The position numbers and the translations under genes were made by a program. A DNA stretch of 64,000 bases from Ruminiclostridium papyrosolvens DSM 2782 (GTDB lineage Bacteria; Bacillota; Clostridia; Acetivibrionales; DSM-1351), in NCBI RefSeq assembly GCF_029318685.1, contig NZ_CP119677.1:4145001-4209000 (forward strand), in the 5' to 3' direction. The notes beneath the pieces are model-generated. The model saw only the letters and a program-made list of their open reading frames with translations. It made no database searches and was not told where the DNA came from. Every line of letters starts with the position of its first letter. The stretch's first letter is position 1. Shown piece by piece: positions 7,632-16,617 of this stretch.

Positions 7632-8717
7632 TTATTTTCGACGATTTTTCGCACACTTTGGGCAACCTGTTCCTAAGCTAGTTCTAGTGTTGATTGCTGT
7701 TCTCCATTCGTGCCCAAATTCACATTTCCACCAAACTTTTCTATTTGATGATTTGGTAAACATATTAGGAGTCTTTCCTCTATTTCTTTCATAGTTCCAT
7801 TCGACAGTTATTTCAGGCATTACTGTTTCCAAATCTGTTTCTCCTACTACCGACCTTTTCCCAATGCAATACGGGCATCCAGAACCGCTTGCACGAGTAT
7901 AAATGTATGCCTGCCATTCATGATCATTCTCGCAAAGCCACCAATGCTTCTTATGAGAATTCAAAGAAACAGTATCAGGTGTTACCCCATTATTCTTTGT
8001 GGGATGCCATTCCGCAGCCAATTTGGGTTTTAGTGTTTCTAAATCCGTTTCGCCTTTTATTGCGAACCTTCCACTACAGTAAGGACACTCACTTCCATAA
8101 TTTCTATTATGAGGACATATTTCCCACTCATGTCCTTTATCACATTTCCACCAAAATTTCTTATGTGAATTTAAAGAAATCGTATTAGAGTTTACATCCC
8201 CGTTCTTTGTTGGATGCCATTCTGATGCAAGTTTCGGATTTAAAGTCGCTAAATCATTGTATCCCAGTAATATAGCTTTACCTGCGCAATATGGGCATCC
8301 CCTATTTTTTCGGCTATAAACCACAGCCTGCCAAGAATGCCCTTTATCACAACTCCACCAGATTTTCCTATGTGAGCCATTTGTAATTTCAGTTGGCTTT
8401 ATAATATTCTTTTCAAAGTCCCATTCCCTTATAAGTTCTGGATTCGTAGTCTCTAAATCATTGTATCCAGTTAATACCCTCTTTCCTATACAATATGGAC
8501 AATCTGAAACTATGACCTCTCCTGTCTTTATATTTACATCTATTCTATTGTTGAGATTTGTTTGAAAAGAATGTCCATTTTTACACTTCCACCATATTTT
8601 TTTGTTTGATCTCCAAGCAACATTTTCGGGATATAAGTCCCCATTCTTTTTATAATCCCATTCATCAATTAAATACGGGAGTTTTTCAGATATGGAGTTT
8701 TTAATGTTTTTATTCAT
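7632..8717 (-). CDS. Five-repeat zinc-ribbon (DUF4379-like) protein
   Basis: The protein is built almost wholly of five repeats of about 65-70 residues. Each repeat has the pattern ending in an EW..xKN box, then KxWWxC, GHxW and CPYC (CPKC in the last). The four Cys/His-type ligands per repeat indicate treble-clef or zinc-ribbon folds of the probable zinc-ribbon family (PF14311-like). Such repeats are known near or fused to restriction-type nucleases, which fits the adjacent helicase-nuclease. I set the start at the ATG at 8717; a TTG at 8765 extends it by 16 residues. Neither start has a strong ribosome binding site. It is 30-80 bp downstream of the helicase gene and probably co-transcribed. 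A DNA-binding or target-recognition role is inferred. Confidence 0.8.
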   Translation of the reverse strand: MNKNIKNSISEKLPYLIDEWDYKKNGDLYPENVAWRSNKKIWWKCKNGHSFQTNLNNRIDVNIKTGEVIVSDCPYCIGKRVLTGYNDLETTNPELIREWDFEKNIIKPTEITNGSHRKIWWSCDKGHSWQAVVYSRKNRGCPYCAGKAILLGYNDLATLNPKLASEWHPTKNGDVNSNTISLNSHKKFWWKCDKGHEWEICPHNRNYGSECPYCSGRFAIKGETDLETLKPKLAAEWHPTKNNGVTPDTVSLNSHKKHWWLCENDHEWQAYIYTRASGSGCPYCIGKRSVVGETDLETVMPEITVEWNYERNRGKTPNMFTKSSNRKVWWKCEFGHEWRTAINTRTSLGTGCPKCAKNRRK

Positions 8718-8795
8718 AGTTCTTCGTAGCCACTCTTTTATATGCTGATATAGGAGATTGTCCAAAAATGCTTGCTATACAGATACTTCAAAGAT

Positions 8796-11700
8796 TTAAA
8801 TAACAATCTTTCCATCAACCTCTTTAACTCTTCCGCACTCCAACAAATGTAAGCAAGCTAATTGCATTGCCACTGATATGTTCCCTCCAGAGCGGTTAAA
8901 CCCAAAAGTTCTTGATGTTATTGCTATAAGATCATTAGTTGTGATTCCAAAACTTTTACTGACTATGGTATACATTGCTTCGGCTATCTCTTCTGTACTT
9001 ATATAGTTTATTGGCCTTACATTCCCATATGGTTCAGGTATTTTCACCTGAATATCTTTGACATCCTTATGCCATAAAAAGTTATCCTTTTTTATAATTG
9101 TGTCTTTTATCTTTTTATCTAAAACATAATCTATAGAATTTCTTACCTTAACCGTTGCTTTCTGATTTCCAAATAAAGTTGCAACTCTCTTGCATAACAA
9201 TTCATAGTGAATAGGACATTCCTGTTTCACTACATGTTTTATTGCATTTGCAAGATATTGAGAATCATCATGTACTCGTTCAACCTCGTATACATCAGTT
9301 TCCTTATAGTAGGTAAAATTATACGGATTACTCTTATCAGTATCAATTTCGTCTTCTGTACATTCAACTCTTATAAAATCATTTTCTGAGTAGGCTTTGG
9401 TTTCAGTATAAGTAATTGAACCTGAAGAAGTGCTGTCAAATTTAAAACCCTCAATAGCTTGTTTAACAGCTTCTATAAGTTTTGCCCCTTCAGTTTTTGG
9501 GTCCTTAATCCAGTCGGTAGACCATATTCTATAAATTTTCCACCCAATATCCTCAAGCACCGTTTGGCGTAAACGATCTCGCTCTCGTGCTGTTCTCGCA
9601 CTATGATAGGTTGCTCCGTCACACTCTATACCAATTACAAAGATTCCGCTTAAAGTTGGATGTTTTACAGCCATATCAATACGATAACCAGAACACCCTA
9701 CCTGTGTCGCTACTTGGTATCCGTTTTTTACTAAGAAATCATAAACTGATTCTTCAAATGGGGATTCAACATTAACAATATCTGAAAAATGCAGTTCATT
9801 TTGCAACGTGGACGGTCCATGAATTGCGAATTCAATATATTGCCGCAGCATCTTAACACCTTCAGAATTTGTACTTTCTATTCTGATATCCGTTGGATGT
9901 ATTGAACCAACTAATTTCACATTAAATTTTGCACGAGTAATTGCAACATTCAAACGCCTATGCCCTCCATTTTTGCTTAGAGGGCCAAAATTCATATACA
10001 TTACGCCGCTTTGATCCTTTGCATATCCGATACTAAAAATTATAGTATCACGCTCATCCCCTTGAACATTTTCAAGATTCTTAATAAAAAATGCCTGCTC
10101 TGCATCTTCTGAAAAATATTTCTCAAACTGACTATTTTGCAACCTTATTTGTCTGATGGCACTATCTACTGCCTGTTGCTGAGCTTCACTAAAAGTAACA
10201 ATTCCTAACGATCTGTCGGGATGTAATCTAAAATGTTCAAACACGAGTTCAGCAACTCTTTTTGCCTCATTTATATTGTGTTTTTTACCCCCTCTATCAT
10301 ATACACCATTTTCAACAAAGATATATTCAACCCCATTATGCTCAATTTGATCTATGTTGGAGGGGAAAGTAACAAGTTCATGATTATAGATTTTTGCATT
10401 AGAAAATGCAATTAAATGTTCATGTCTACTTCTATAGTGCCATTTTAACGTCCTTTCAGGAATTGCGTTTGTTGCTTCCTCCAAAATAGATTCATATGCT
10501 CCTGTATCATCATATTCATCATCGTCAGTTTCAACATCAAATTCGCCATCTGAAACTGCCGCTGCAAAGAAGTTTGTTGGGGGTAATTGTTTACTATCTC
10601 CAGCAATTATGACTTGCTTTCCTCTCATAATTGCGCCAACAGCATCTTCTGTACATACCTGTGATGCTTCATCAAATATTATTGTGTCAAAATTGTATCC
10701 GTCCGCTTGTAAATATAAGCTTACTGACAAAGGTGACATCATTAAGCAAGGTTTAAGTGCGGTTAATAAATTAGGTATTTCTTTAAATAATCTTCTTAAT
10801 GGTTTTATCTTTTTTTGCTTAGAAAGTTCCCTTTTTAAGATTCCTACTTCATCAACTGAGGATGTAGCAAAGTTAGTGTTCGGTAATTTCATAATCAATC
10901 GCTCTAAAATTCTTAGTCGTGATATATCAAATTGGATTTTGTCTAAATCATTAAATTCCTTAATAATAGATTGATGAGATCTGCTTCTAAATGCATAAAC
11001 TGCTGGATATTTAGGAAGCATTGCATCAAGCCAGAGCCTGTAAAAACGCTTTAAGAATGTGTTTTGAATAATATCAGGTTCCATACCTATCCGTTCCACG
11101 TTTTCAACAAATTCAGATAAGCCAACCTCTCTGCATTGTTGCCTTATGCTTCTATAATCAATCCATTCTTCAAGTAAAGATAAATTATCCAAACTTCTCA
11201 TTATTCTATCAAGTAAGCTGTATAAGTTTTGTGAATAAATCACATCGTAATTATCGAATAAATTAGCATACCATTCAAACGTATTACTAATATTTTCATA
11301 CATTTGGGTTAATGATTTTAAAGTATCTTTTAACCATGTAGCAAAAGCTTTATTAGAAGCAACATCCTCAATGAACTTATTTGAAAATGCATAGTCTTTA
11401 CAAAGCAAATAAAACTTTTCTGCAAATTCCAATGATGAAATTATTTCCACCCAATCAGTATCAATACCTTTAAATTTGTATTGATATTTGTTATATAAAT
11501 CATTCTTATTGTTTTCTAACGTTTCCTCTGTTTTTTGAATTCTTTCTAATATTACTAAATCAGACATTGTTGATTCATATACAATTTCTTGCTTTGAACA
11601 GTTTTTAAAATTAACATATTTATCACTTAAGGTGTTAATATCTTCAAAAATTACCCCTAAAATACTTTCTATATCATTCAGCTGCATTGTTTCAATTTCT

Positions 11701-14700
11701 TCTACACTTAATAAACTCAATACTCTTCCAGAAATATTACTAGTTTCTATGTCGTTTATATGGTTTTTTAACTGAATAAACTTATCCATTTTCCTATCAT
11801 GAGCAATTAATAATGAAATAAGCCTTTGAGGTACCCTATTACCCTTGAAATACTCTATTATCCTTTCAGCTATTCTGATTTTATTTTCAAGATTGTCCCA
11901 ATCTGTATCTTCTAGTAAATAGTGCATACCTATAGATTCTTTAAAATTCGGACTGTTTTTAACAAACCATTTTTTTGTTTCATCAACAATCTTTATAGAA
12001 TTAAAGTATGAGAGTAGCTCATTAACTGTAACATTTCTGAGATTTTTGTCTTTCAACAAGTATCTACTTAAATCATCAATATCATTTATTAATCCTTCTG
12101 AGTTTTCAATTGTCTGATTAATGGTTTGTAAGAGTATATCATTTTCTATCACAGAAGACTTACTACCAAAAATGTCCTGTATTTGATCTGGAATGTTATT
12201 ATTAGCTATTTCATTAATTATAGAACTATATTCAGAAAGCCAATAGGTATTGCCTTCTACTAAATCTTTTTTTAATGCTTCTGGTATCTTACTCCCTCCA
12301 AAATACATTCTAATACTCTTGAAATTTTCTCTGTTTTTCTCAATTAAGGTCCAATCAGTATAATGGTTCATATATAAATCACCAAGTGTTTCGCTTAAAA
12401 GTGACTTATTATCAAAAAGCCATTGTTCTTTGTCTTTTATTTCAGATACAATATTCAATGCTGAAATAATATCATTATCAGATAATTTGATGCCTTGCTC
12501 CCTGCATAAACCTTTTATAGTATTTTTATCTGATTTATAGCTACCTTTTAGAAATTTGAGCAAACTTCCATACTCAGTTTTAAACCTTTTTAAAATACCT
12601 TTATAATCAACATCTAAAATATCTTTATCAAACTTTTCTAAAATTTTGCTTTTGTTTTTCTCAATTTCAGCATGCGTTTCTTTAATTTGACTTATGACTT
12701 TTTCAACTGCTATGTCTTTATTTTCATCGAACCAGACTTGTGTAGGCTTTGGATTCTGAACAATAATTGCTAGTAACCTACCTAAAGACACTATCTCTTG
12801 AAGATTACCTACTTTATCAATATCCAATTTTTCTCTAACTTTAACCGCAGCATTTATCCCATTAAACAAAAATGTTCGGAATATTTTTAGGTTTTCAACC
12901 TCTTTGTTTGAAAAATCATATAGATGAGAAATTTTCATTTCCAAAGCATCTGGCAACTTATTGTAAGCACTTACAACACTAATGAGTTTTGAATAATTTC
13001 TTTCAAATTTATTAATAAGAGATTCATACTCTATGCTTAATATTTCCCTTTCAAATTGTTCTCCTACACTATTTAAGTTCTTCCTTAATTTCATTTGAAA
13101 ACTTTTAGCAATTTCAATTGAATTGTATAATTTAGCAATTTCAGCTTGTTCGAACCATTTTGGGTGTGGGTTTGGGCATAATAATATTAAATCAATAATT
13201 TCTTTTAATTGGTTTATAGTGTTAAAATTATTATGTTTATAAATACCTGTCATTTCAATAATTTCAGTACTTAAAGCACATATACTATTAAGCACTCCTC
13301 TTATTTCCATACACTCAGACAAAATATAGTCAGCTTTCAAAACTATATCTTTGCTACTTGAAAAACTTTCTTGCTTCAAATATTTTTTTACATCAATTAT
13401 TTTTTCTTCAATCGTTGAAATTATAATCTTTGCAGATAAATCAAAGATTTCTGGCGTATATTTTTCACTTAAGCTTTCTCGATCTTTCTTATATTCATTA
13501 AGCAACGAATGATTCTCTTCTGCTAGTCTTTTCAATTCTGTAAAATCCTCAGAAAGCCATTTTTCTGGAAACAAAGGTGACTCAGAGCAAAAATCTATAG
13601 CAGCAAATAAATGAGGTAAATTTCGCATACTCAGCATTTTGGGGCTGCCGATATTTTTATTCGCAGATTCATATGACGAGATTATCTCTTTAATTGCAAG
13701 TGAAATTTTATTCAAATTTACTTCAATATTATGTCTTAATTCATGTGTAACAACTGGGACATTGCAACCACACCAAGGATTATCTGCATAATCTTCCGTT
13801 AATTTTCCAATAGTTTTTGAAAACTCAGATAAAAGGTATTTATATTTATTTAGTAAATTTGTATCCGTACTTTCAATATTGGGGATATCAAATATAATAT
13901 CCTGCGTCGTGAATAGTTTTGATAATCTGCCATTTGCTTCAAATATAGAAATATTAAGCGGTGGACATTTAGTATGTAGCTCTTCAGAATATTCATTAAG
14001 TCTTCTTCTTTTTTCTTCCAAGCTGGAGAGTTTGTATAAAGCATCGTCACGAAGGCTTATTCTTTGCATATTTAGTGTTTTGGCAAGTTGTGATAGAACT
14101 TCTTTTTTATTGGCTTTATAACTATGTAATGTAAGGCAGAAATCATCAAGTCCGACCGCCGTAAGCCTTTTTTTTACCACTTCAAGAGCTGCCATTTTTT
14201 CAGATACAAATAGCACCTTTTTCCCATCAGCTAATGCCTCGGCTATAATATTTGTTATCGTTTGGCTCTTGCCTGTACCCGGAGGTCCTTGTAAAACAAA
14301 ACTTATTCCCTTCTTTGATAATAAGATTGCATCTTGCTGACTTGAGTCCGCATCAACGACTTGATACGTGTCTACTGGTCTGATATTCCTGTCATGGTTA
14401 AAATTATTAAGTTCTTCAGGAATAATTGATATTTCACTTTTATCTCCACTTATAGCCTTAAATATTGGATTGGATACTATTTTATCTTTATTGTCCTTTA
14501 AATCTTTATACATATTTATTTTCAAAAAAGATAGAAGTGTTAGATGGACATCTGATGTAACCGACCAATCATTCTTGTTTGCCAGCTGACTGATTTTATG
14601 CAAATAATCGGAAATTTCTTCTTCATTACCATCAAATTCTGGCAGAATAATTCCAAAATCATTTTCAAACTTAAATACTAGACTTGGATTCACAACTATT

Positions 14701-15182
14701 TCATCTTCATGAAGTTGTAATCTGTAAGGGTCGGTTATTGATTGAATAGTCAATGAAACCGGAACTAATACTATGGGAGAAGAAAGAATAACATCTGAAG
14801 TTACATTTTCCTTCCATTTAATAATTCCAAAAGTTAAATAAAGTGAATTAATGCCCTGCTCTTCAATATAGGTTTTTGCTTTGCCTCGTAAAACTTTCAA
14901 AGTTTTCTGTTGTTCGTTAATTGTTTTATTAGTCTTTAAGTCCCCTTCTTGAATAGTTATATTATTCTCTTCACCATTTTCATCATATATAGTTTTTAAT
15001 GGATATGGAAAACTAAGTGCTTCCTCATCAAAAACTATTCTCTTGTATAAAACTTCAAAACTTGGATACGTAATTGAAACACTAGACCTTTTTGTTTCTT
15101 TGAAATTAATTAATCTATTTCTTTTACTTAAATCTAAGAGTCTCTTTTTCCACTGTTCAATTTTCACATCCAATTCTTTCAT
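8796..15182 (-). CDS. DUF4011-helicase-nuclease-DUF3320 protein (likely antiphage)
   Basis: This is a 2128-residue multidomain protein. The N-terminal 250 or so residues resemble DUF4011 (opening KIEQWKKRLLDLSKRNRLINF). Walker A is QGPPGTGKSQTITN near residue 300. An all-helical, coiled-coil-rich region follows, and Walker B FDEASQV comes only near residue 1500. Later SF1 motifs include VQGDERDTIIFSIGYA (about 1710) and RLNVAITRAK (about 1747). A Vsr/MTES_1575-like nuclease domain follows near residue 1850 (GYRIDMAV...GIECDGATYHSARTARERDRLRQ), and a DUF3320-like domain ends the protein. From memory, this architecture matches a single-gene antiphage protein called Hhe. The predicted activity is ATP-driven translocation with DNA cleavage. 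It is 49 bp downstream of an XRE gene. Confidence 0.87.
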   Translation of the reverse strand: MKELDVKIEQWKKRLLDLSKRNRLINFKETKRSSVSITYPSFEVLYKRIVFDEEALSFPYPLKTIYDENGEENNITIQEGDLKTNKTINEQQKTLKVLRGKAKTYIEEQGINSLYLTFGIIKWKENVTSDVILSSPIVLVPVSLTIQSITDPYRLQLHEDEIVVNPSLVFKFENDFGIILPEFDGNEEEISDYLHKISQLANKNDWSVTSDVHLTLLSFLKINMYKDLKDNKDKIVSNPIFKAISGDKSEISIIPEELNNFNHDRNIRPVDTYQVVDADSSQQDAILLSKKGISFVLQGPPGTGKSQTITNIIAEALADGKKVLFVSEKMAALEVVKKRLTAVGLDDFCLTLHSYKANKKEVLSQLAKTLNMQRISLRDDALYKLSSLEEKRRRLNEYSEELHTKCPPLNISIFEANGRLSKLFTTQDIIFDIPNIESTDTNLLNKYKYLLSEFSKTIGKLTEDYADNPWCGCNVPVVTHELRHNIEVNLNKISLAIKEIISSYESANKNIGSPKMLSMRNLPHLFAAIDFCSESPLFPEKWLSEDFTELKRLAEENHSLLNEYKKDRESLSEKYTPEIFDLSAKIIISTIEEKIIDVKKYLKQESFSSSKDIVLKADYILSECMEIRGVLNSICALSTEIIEMTGIYKHNNFNTINQLKEIIDLILLCPNPHPKWFEQAEIAKLYNSIEIAKSFQMKLRKNLNSVGEQFEREILSIEYESLINKFERNYSKLISVVSAYNKLPDALEMKISHLYDFSNKEVENLKIFRTFLFNGINAAVKVREKLDIDKVGNLQEIVSLGRLLAIIVQNPKPTQVWFDENKDIAVEKVISQIKETHAEIEKNKSKILEKFDKDILDVDYKGILKRFKTEYGSLLKFLKGSYKSDKNTIKGLCREQGIKLSDNDIISALNIVSEIKDKEQWLFDNKSLLSETLGDLYMNHYTDWTLIEKNRENFKSIRMYFGGSKIPEALKKDLVEGNTYWLSEYSSIINEIANNNIPDQIQDIFGSKSSVIENDILLQTINQTIENSEGLINDIDDLSRYLLKDKNLRNVTVNELLSYFNSIKIVDETKKWFVKNSPNFKESIGMHYLLEDTDWDNLENKIRIAERIIEYFKGNRVPQRLISLLIAHDRKMDKFIQLKNHINDIETSNISGRVLSLLSVEEIETMQLNDIESILGVIFEDINTLSDKYVNFKNCSKQEIVYESTMSDLVILERIQKTEETLENNKNDLYNKYQYKFKGIDTDWVEIISSLEFAEKFYLLCKDYAFSNKFIEDVASNKAFATWLKDTLKSLTQMYENISNTFEWYANLFDNYDVIYSQNLYSLLDRIMRSLDNLSLLEEWIDYRSIRQQCREVGLSEFVENVERIGMEPDIIQNTFLKRFYRLWLDAMLPKYPAVYAFRSRSHQSIIKEFNDLDKIQFDISRLRILERLIMKLPNTNFATSSVDEVGILKRELSKQKKIKPLRRLFKEIPNLLTALKPCLMMSPLSVSLYLQADGYNFDTIIFDEASQVCTEDAVGAIMRGKQVIIAGDSKQLPPTNFFAAAVSDGEFDVETDDDEYDDTGAYESILEEATNAIPERTLKWHYRSRHEHLIAFSNAKIYNHELVTFPSNIDQIEHNGVEYIFVENGVYDRGGKKHNINEAKRVAELVFEHFRLHPDRSLGIVTFSEAQQQAVDSAIRQIRLQNSQFEKYFSEDAEQAFFIKNLENVQGDERDTIIFSIGYAKDQSGVMYMNFGPLSKNGGHRRLNVAITRAKFNVKLVGSIHPTDIRIESTNSEGVKMLRQYIEFAIHGPSTLQNELHFSDIVNVESPFEESVYDFLVKNGYQVATQVGCSGYRIDMAVKHPTLSGIFVIGIECDGATYHSARTARERDRLRQTVLEDIGWKIYRIWSTDWIKDPKTEGAKLIEAVKQAIEGFKFDSTSSGSITYTETKAYSENDFIRVECTEDEIDTDKSNPYNFTYYKETDVYEVERVHDDSQYLANAIKHVVKQECPIHYELLCKRVATLFGNQKATVKVRNSIDYVLDKKIKDTIIKKDNFLWHKDVKDIQVKIPEPYGNVRPINYISTEEIAEAMYTIVSKSFGITTNDLIAITSRTFGFNRSGGNISVAMQLACLHLLECGRVKEVDGKIVI

Positions 15183-15231
15183 GAAAACACCTCTATATCA
15201 AAATCGTTTAGCTTGAATTTTTTATAAAAAA

Positions 15232-15444
15232 CTATTCTTGCTTGTCATCAATCATCTCAACTATGTCCCCGATATCACAATCCAAAACTTTGCATATCCT
15301 CATCAAAACATCCATACTTACAGGCTTTTCTTGACCCAACTTTGCAAGAGTAGATGTACTTAGTTTTGCATCTTTTGCAAGTTGCATTTTCTTTATTTTT
15401 TTATCTATCATTAATTTCCAAAGCCTATTATAGGAAATTTGCAT
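15232..15444 (-). CDS. Small XRE-family helix-turn-helix regulator
   Basis: The 70-residue protein is a single Cro/C1-type HTH: MQLAKDAKLSTSTLAKLGQ is the helix-turn-helix, and the ending DVLMRICKVLDCDIGDIVEM is typical of YozG-like regulators. A GGAGGAAG site precedes the ATG. It is the first gene of a likely operon with the large helicase-nuclease. A small repressor that limits expression of a costly defence protein is a common arrangement, but the target is inferred. Confidence 0.88.
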   Translation of the reverse strand: MQISYNRLWKLMIDKKIKKMQLAKDAKLSTSTLAKLGQEKPVSMDVLMRICKVLDCDIGDIVEMIDDKQE

Positions 15445-15476
15445 TTACATCTTCCTCCAAAGTTATCATTTACATC

Positions 15477-15505
15477 ATTTTACCATCTGATCGGTAGCCT
15501 TACAA
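15477..15505 (-). promoter_or_regulatory. Promoter of the XRE-helicase operon
   Basis: On the minus strand TTGTAA (15505-15500) and TAAAAT (15482-15477) are 17 bases apart. The start of transcription would lie about 25 bases upstream of the XRE start codon. Confidence 0.6.
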
Positions 15506-15810
15506 TAACATTATTTGACTATTTAAACAAAAACTTTACATAGGCGAAAATATTTATGCATAAAAGCATCCATAATCTTCTGAAAATTTTTCGGTTTTTT
15601 CCAATCAGATATTGAACTGCTTTATGAAATACTTAATATAACAAAAAATTAGTTCTAATATTAGGACAATCATAATGTGTTTGACATAGTAAACTATATG
15701 CTCATTTCTTTTACTCTTTTTAATTTTTTTTAACTGATGAAAGAAAGCCAGCTTAAGGGTAAAAAATTCTAAGTAAAATATTGCTTTAATTTACTATATA
15801 AGCATCAACT
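15506..15810. other. AT-rich gap between cargo and recombinase module
   Basis: This stretch has no convincing coding frame. It separates the recombinase operon from the XRE-helicase operon, which read in the same direction. Apart from a short palindrome, TCTAATATTAGGA near 15653-15665, I see nothing in it. It could contain an element end, but no repeat supports that. Confidence 0.4.
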
Positions 15811-15851
15811 TATATGGGGGCAATGATTTTCACGAATCTTGCCCCCATATA
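15811..15851. terminator. Perfect 12-bp hairpin after the recombinase operon
   Basis: TATATGGGGGCA (15811-15822) pairs perfectly with TGCCCCCATATA (15840-15851) around a 17-base loop. It begins 8 bases after the stop codon of the coiled-coil gene on the minus strand, so it probably ends the recombinase operon. There is no T-run, so it may instead protect the mRNA 3' end or be a recombinase site. Confidence 0.55.
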
Positions 15852-15858
15852 CGCACTC

Positions 15859-16617
15859 TTAAAAATCTAATCCAGACATAATTTTATCATTTAATGAGGT
15901 TGCATTTATATCAACATTTTCATCGAGATTTGAAGTATTTGTCACGATGTAATTTTTTAGCACTTTATTTATATCCATAACGTCATCTATGTTCTGCTGT
16001 AAGCTTTGAGTATACACATCCAAATCTATAGAAGCATCCTCAATCCCCATTTCAGAAAGCATTTTCTTACGAGCCTCTTCATCTGTTTTCTTCATGAGGT
16101 ACGTTACCTGTTTTATTAACTTCTCCTGTGTTTTCTTCAATATATCAACCTTATCTGAAACGGATAAAATATCTTTCTTAAGAGACTTATTTTCGGTTCT
16201 CAAAGCTTCATTCTCTCGTGTAAGATTTGTATTCTTTGTAAGTAGCTTGTCTACAGTCTCTCTGGTTTCTACAATCATCTTCCTCTGCGATGATGTAGGT
16301 TGTTCCATAAAAGTGTCTATATTCGATGCTCTGAGCAATAAGTTCGTATTGACACTTACTGTAAGGCTGCGGGATTTATTTATTTCATCCATTCTCACAG
16401 TACAAAGCTTGGGGCATTCTACTATCTTTCCAGTCTTCTCATCTTTTTCCTTAACAGGTCGTGTAAAATGATAGTCTCTAACTTCTTCAAGACCTTCAAT
16501 ATTATCTCTGCACCATTTAGCAAGCTCTGTTGCTTTTATCTTTTTCTTTTCGATTTCAGCAAAACGTATAACAGCTTCTAACAGCTGGTCTTCTGAGTAT
16601 TTCTGAGTCTTTGCCAT
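15859..16617 (-). CDS. Coiled-coil accessory protein of recombinase module (TnpC-like)
   Basis: This 252-residue protein has an N-terminal helical region (residues 1-60, YSEDQLLEAVIRFAEIEKKK), a middle part and a long coiled coil around residues 115-180 (leucine/asparagine heptads, NTNLTRENEALRTENKSLKK). It overlaps the end of the third recombinase gene by 40 bases and has AGAGGAGA before its ATG, so it belongs to that operon. The position and build resemble TnpC of Tn554 and DUF6262-type accessory proteins, small helical proteins that orient or assist the paired recombinases. I see no sequence motif that proves homology. The analogy rests on gene order and coiled-coil content. Confidence 0.65.
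   Translation of the reverse strand: MAKTQKYSEDQLLEAVIRFAEIEKKKIKATELAKWCRDNIEGLEEVRDYHFTRPVKEKDEKTGKIVECPKLCTVRMDEINKSRSLTVSVNTNLLLRASNIDTFMEQPTSSQRKMIVETRETVDKLLTKNTNLTRENEALRTENKSLKKDILSVSDKVDILKKTQEKLIKQVTYLMKKTDEEARKKMLSEMGIEDASIDLDVYTQSLQQNIDDVMDINKVLKNYIVTNTSNLDENVDINATSLNDKIMSGLDF

Noticed and set aside
7889-8188. A plus-strand open frame inside the zinc-ribbon gene
   Set aside because: It is antisense to the clearly repetitive zinc-ribbon coding sequence and has no family features.
7632-8765. Regular repeats that might suggest a CRISPR array
   Set aside because: The repeats are about 200 bases long, degenerate at DNA level and keep the reading frame; they encode protein repeats.
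10609-10974. A 121-codon plus-strand frame within the helicase gene
   Set aside because: It is antisense to conserved helicase motifs and has no independent support.
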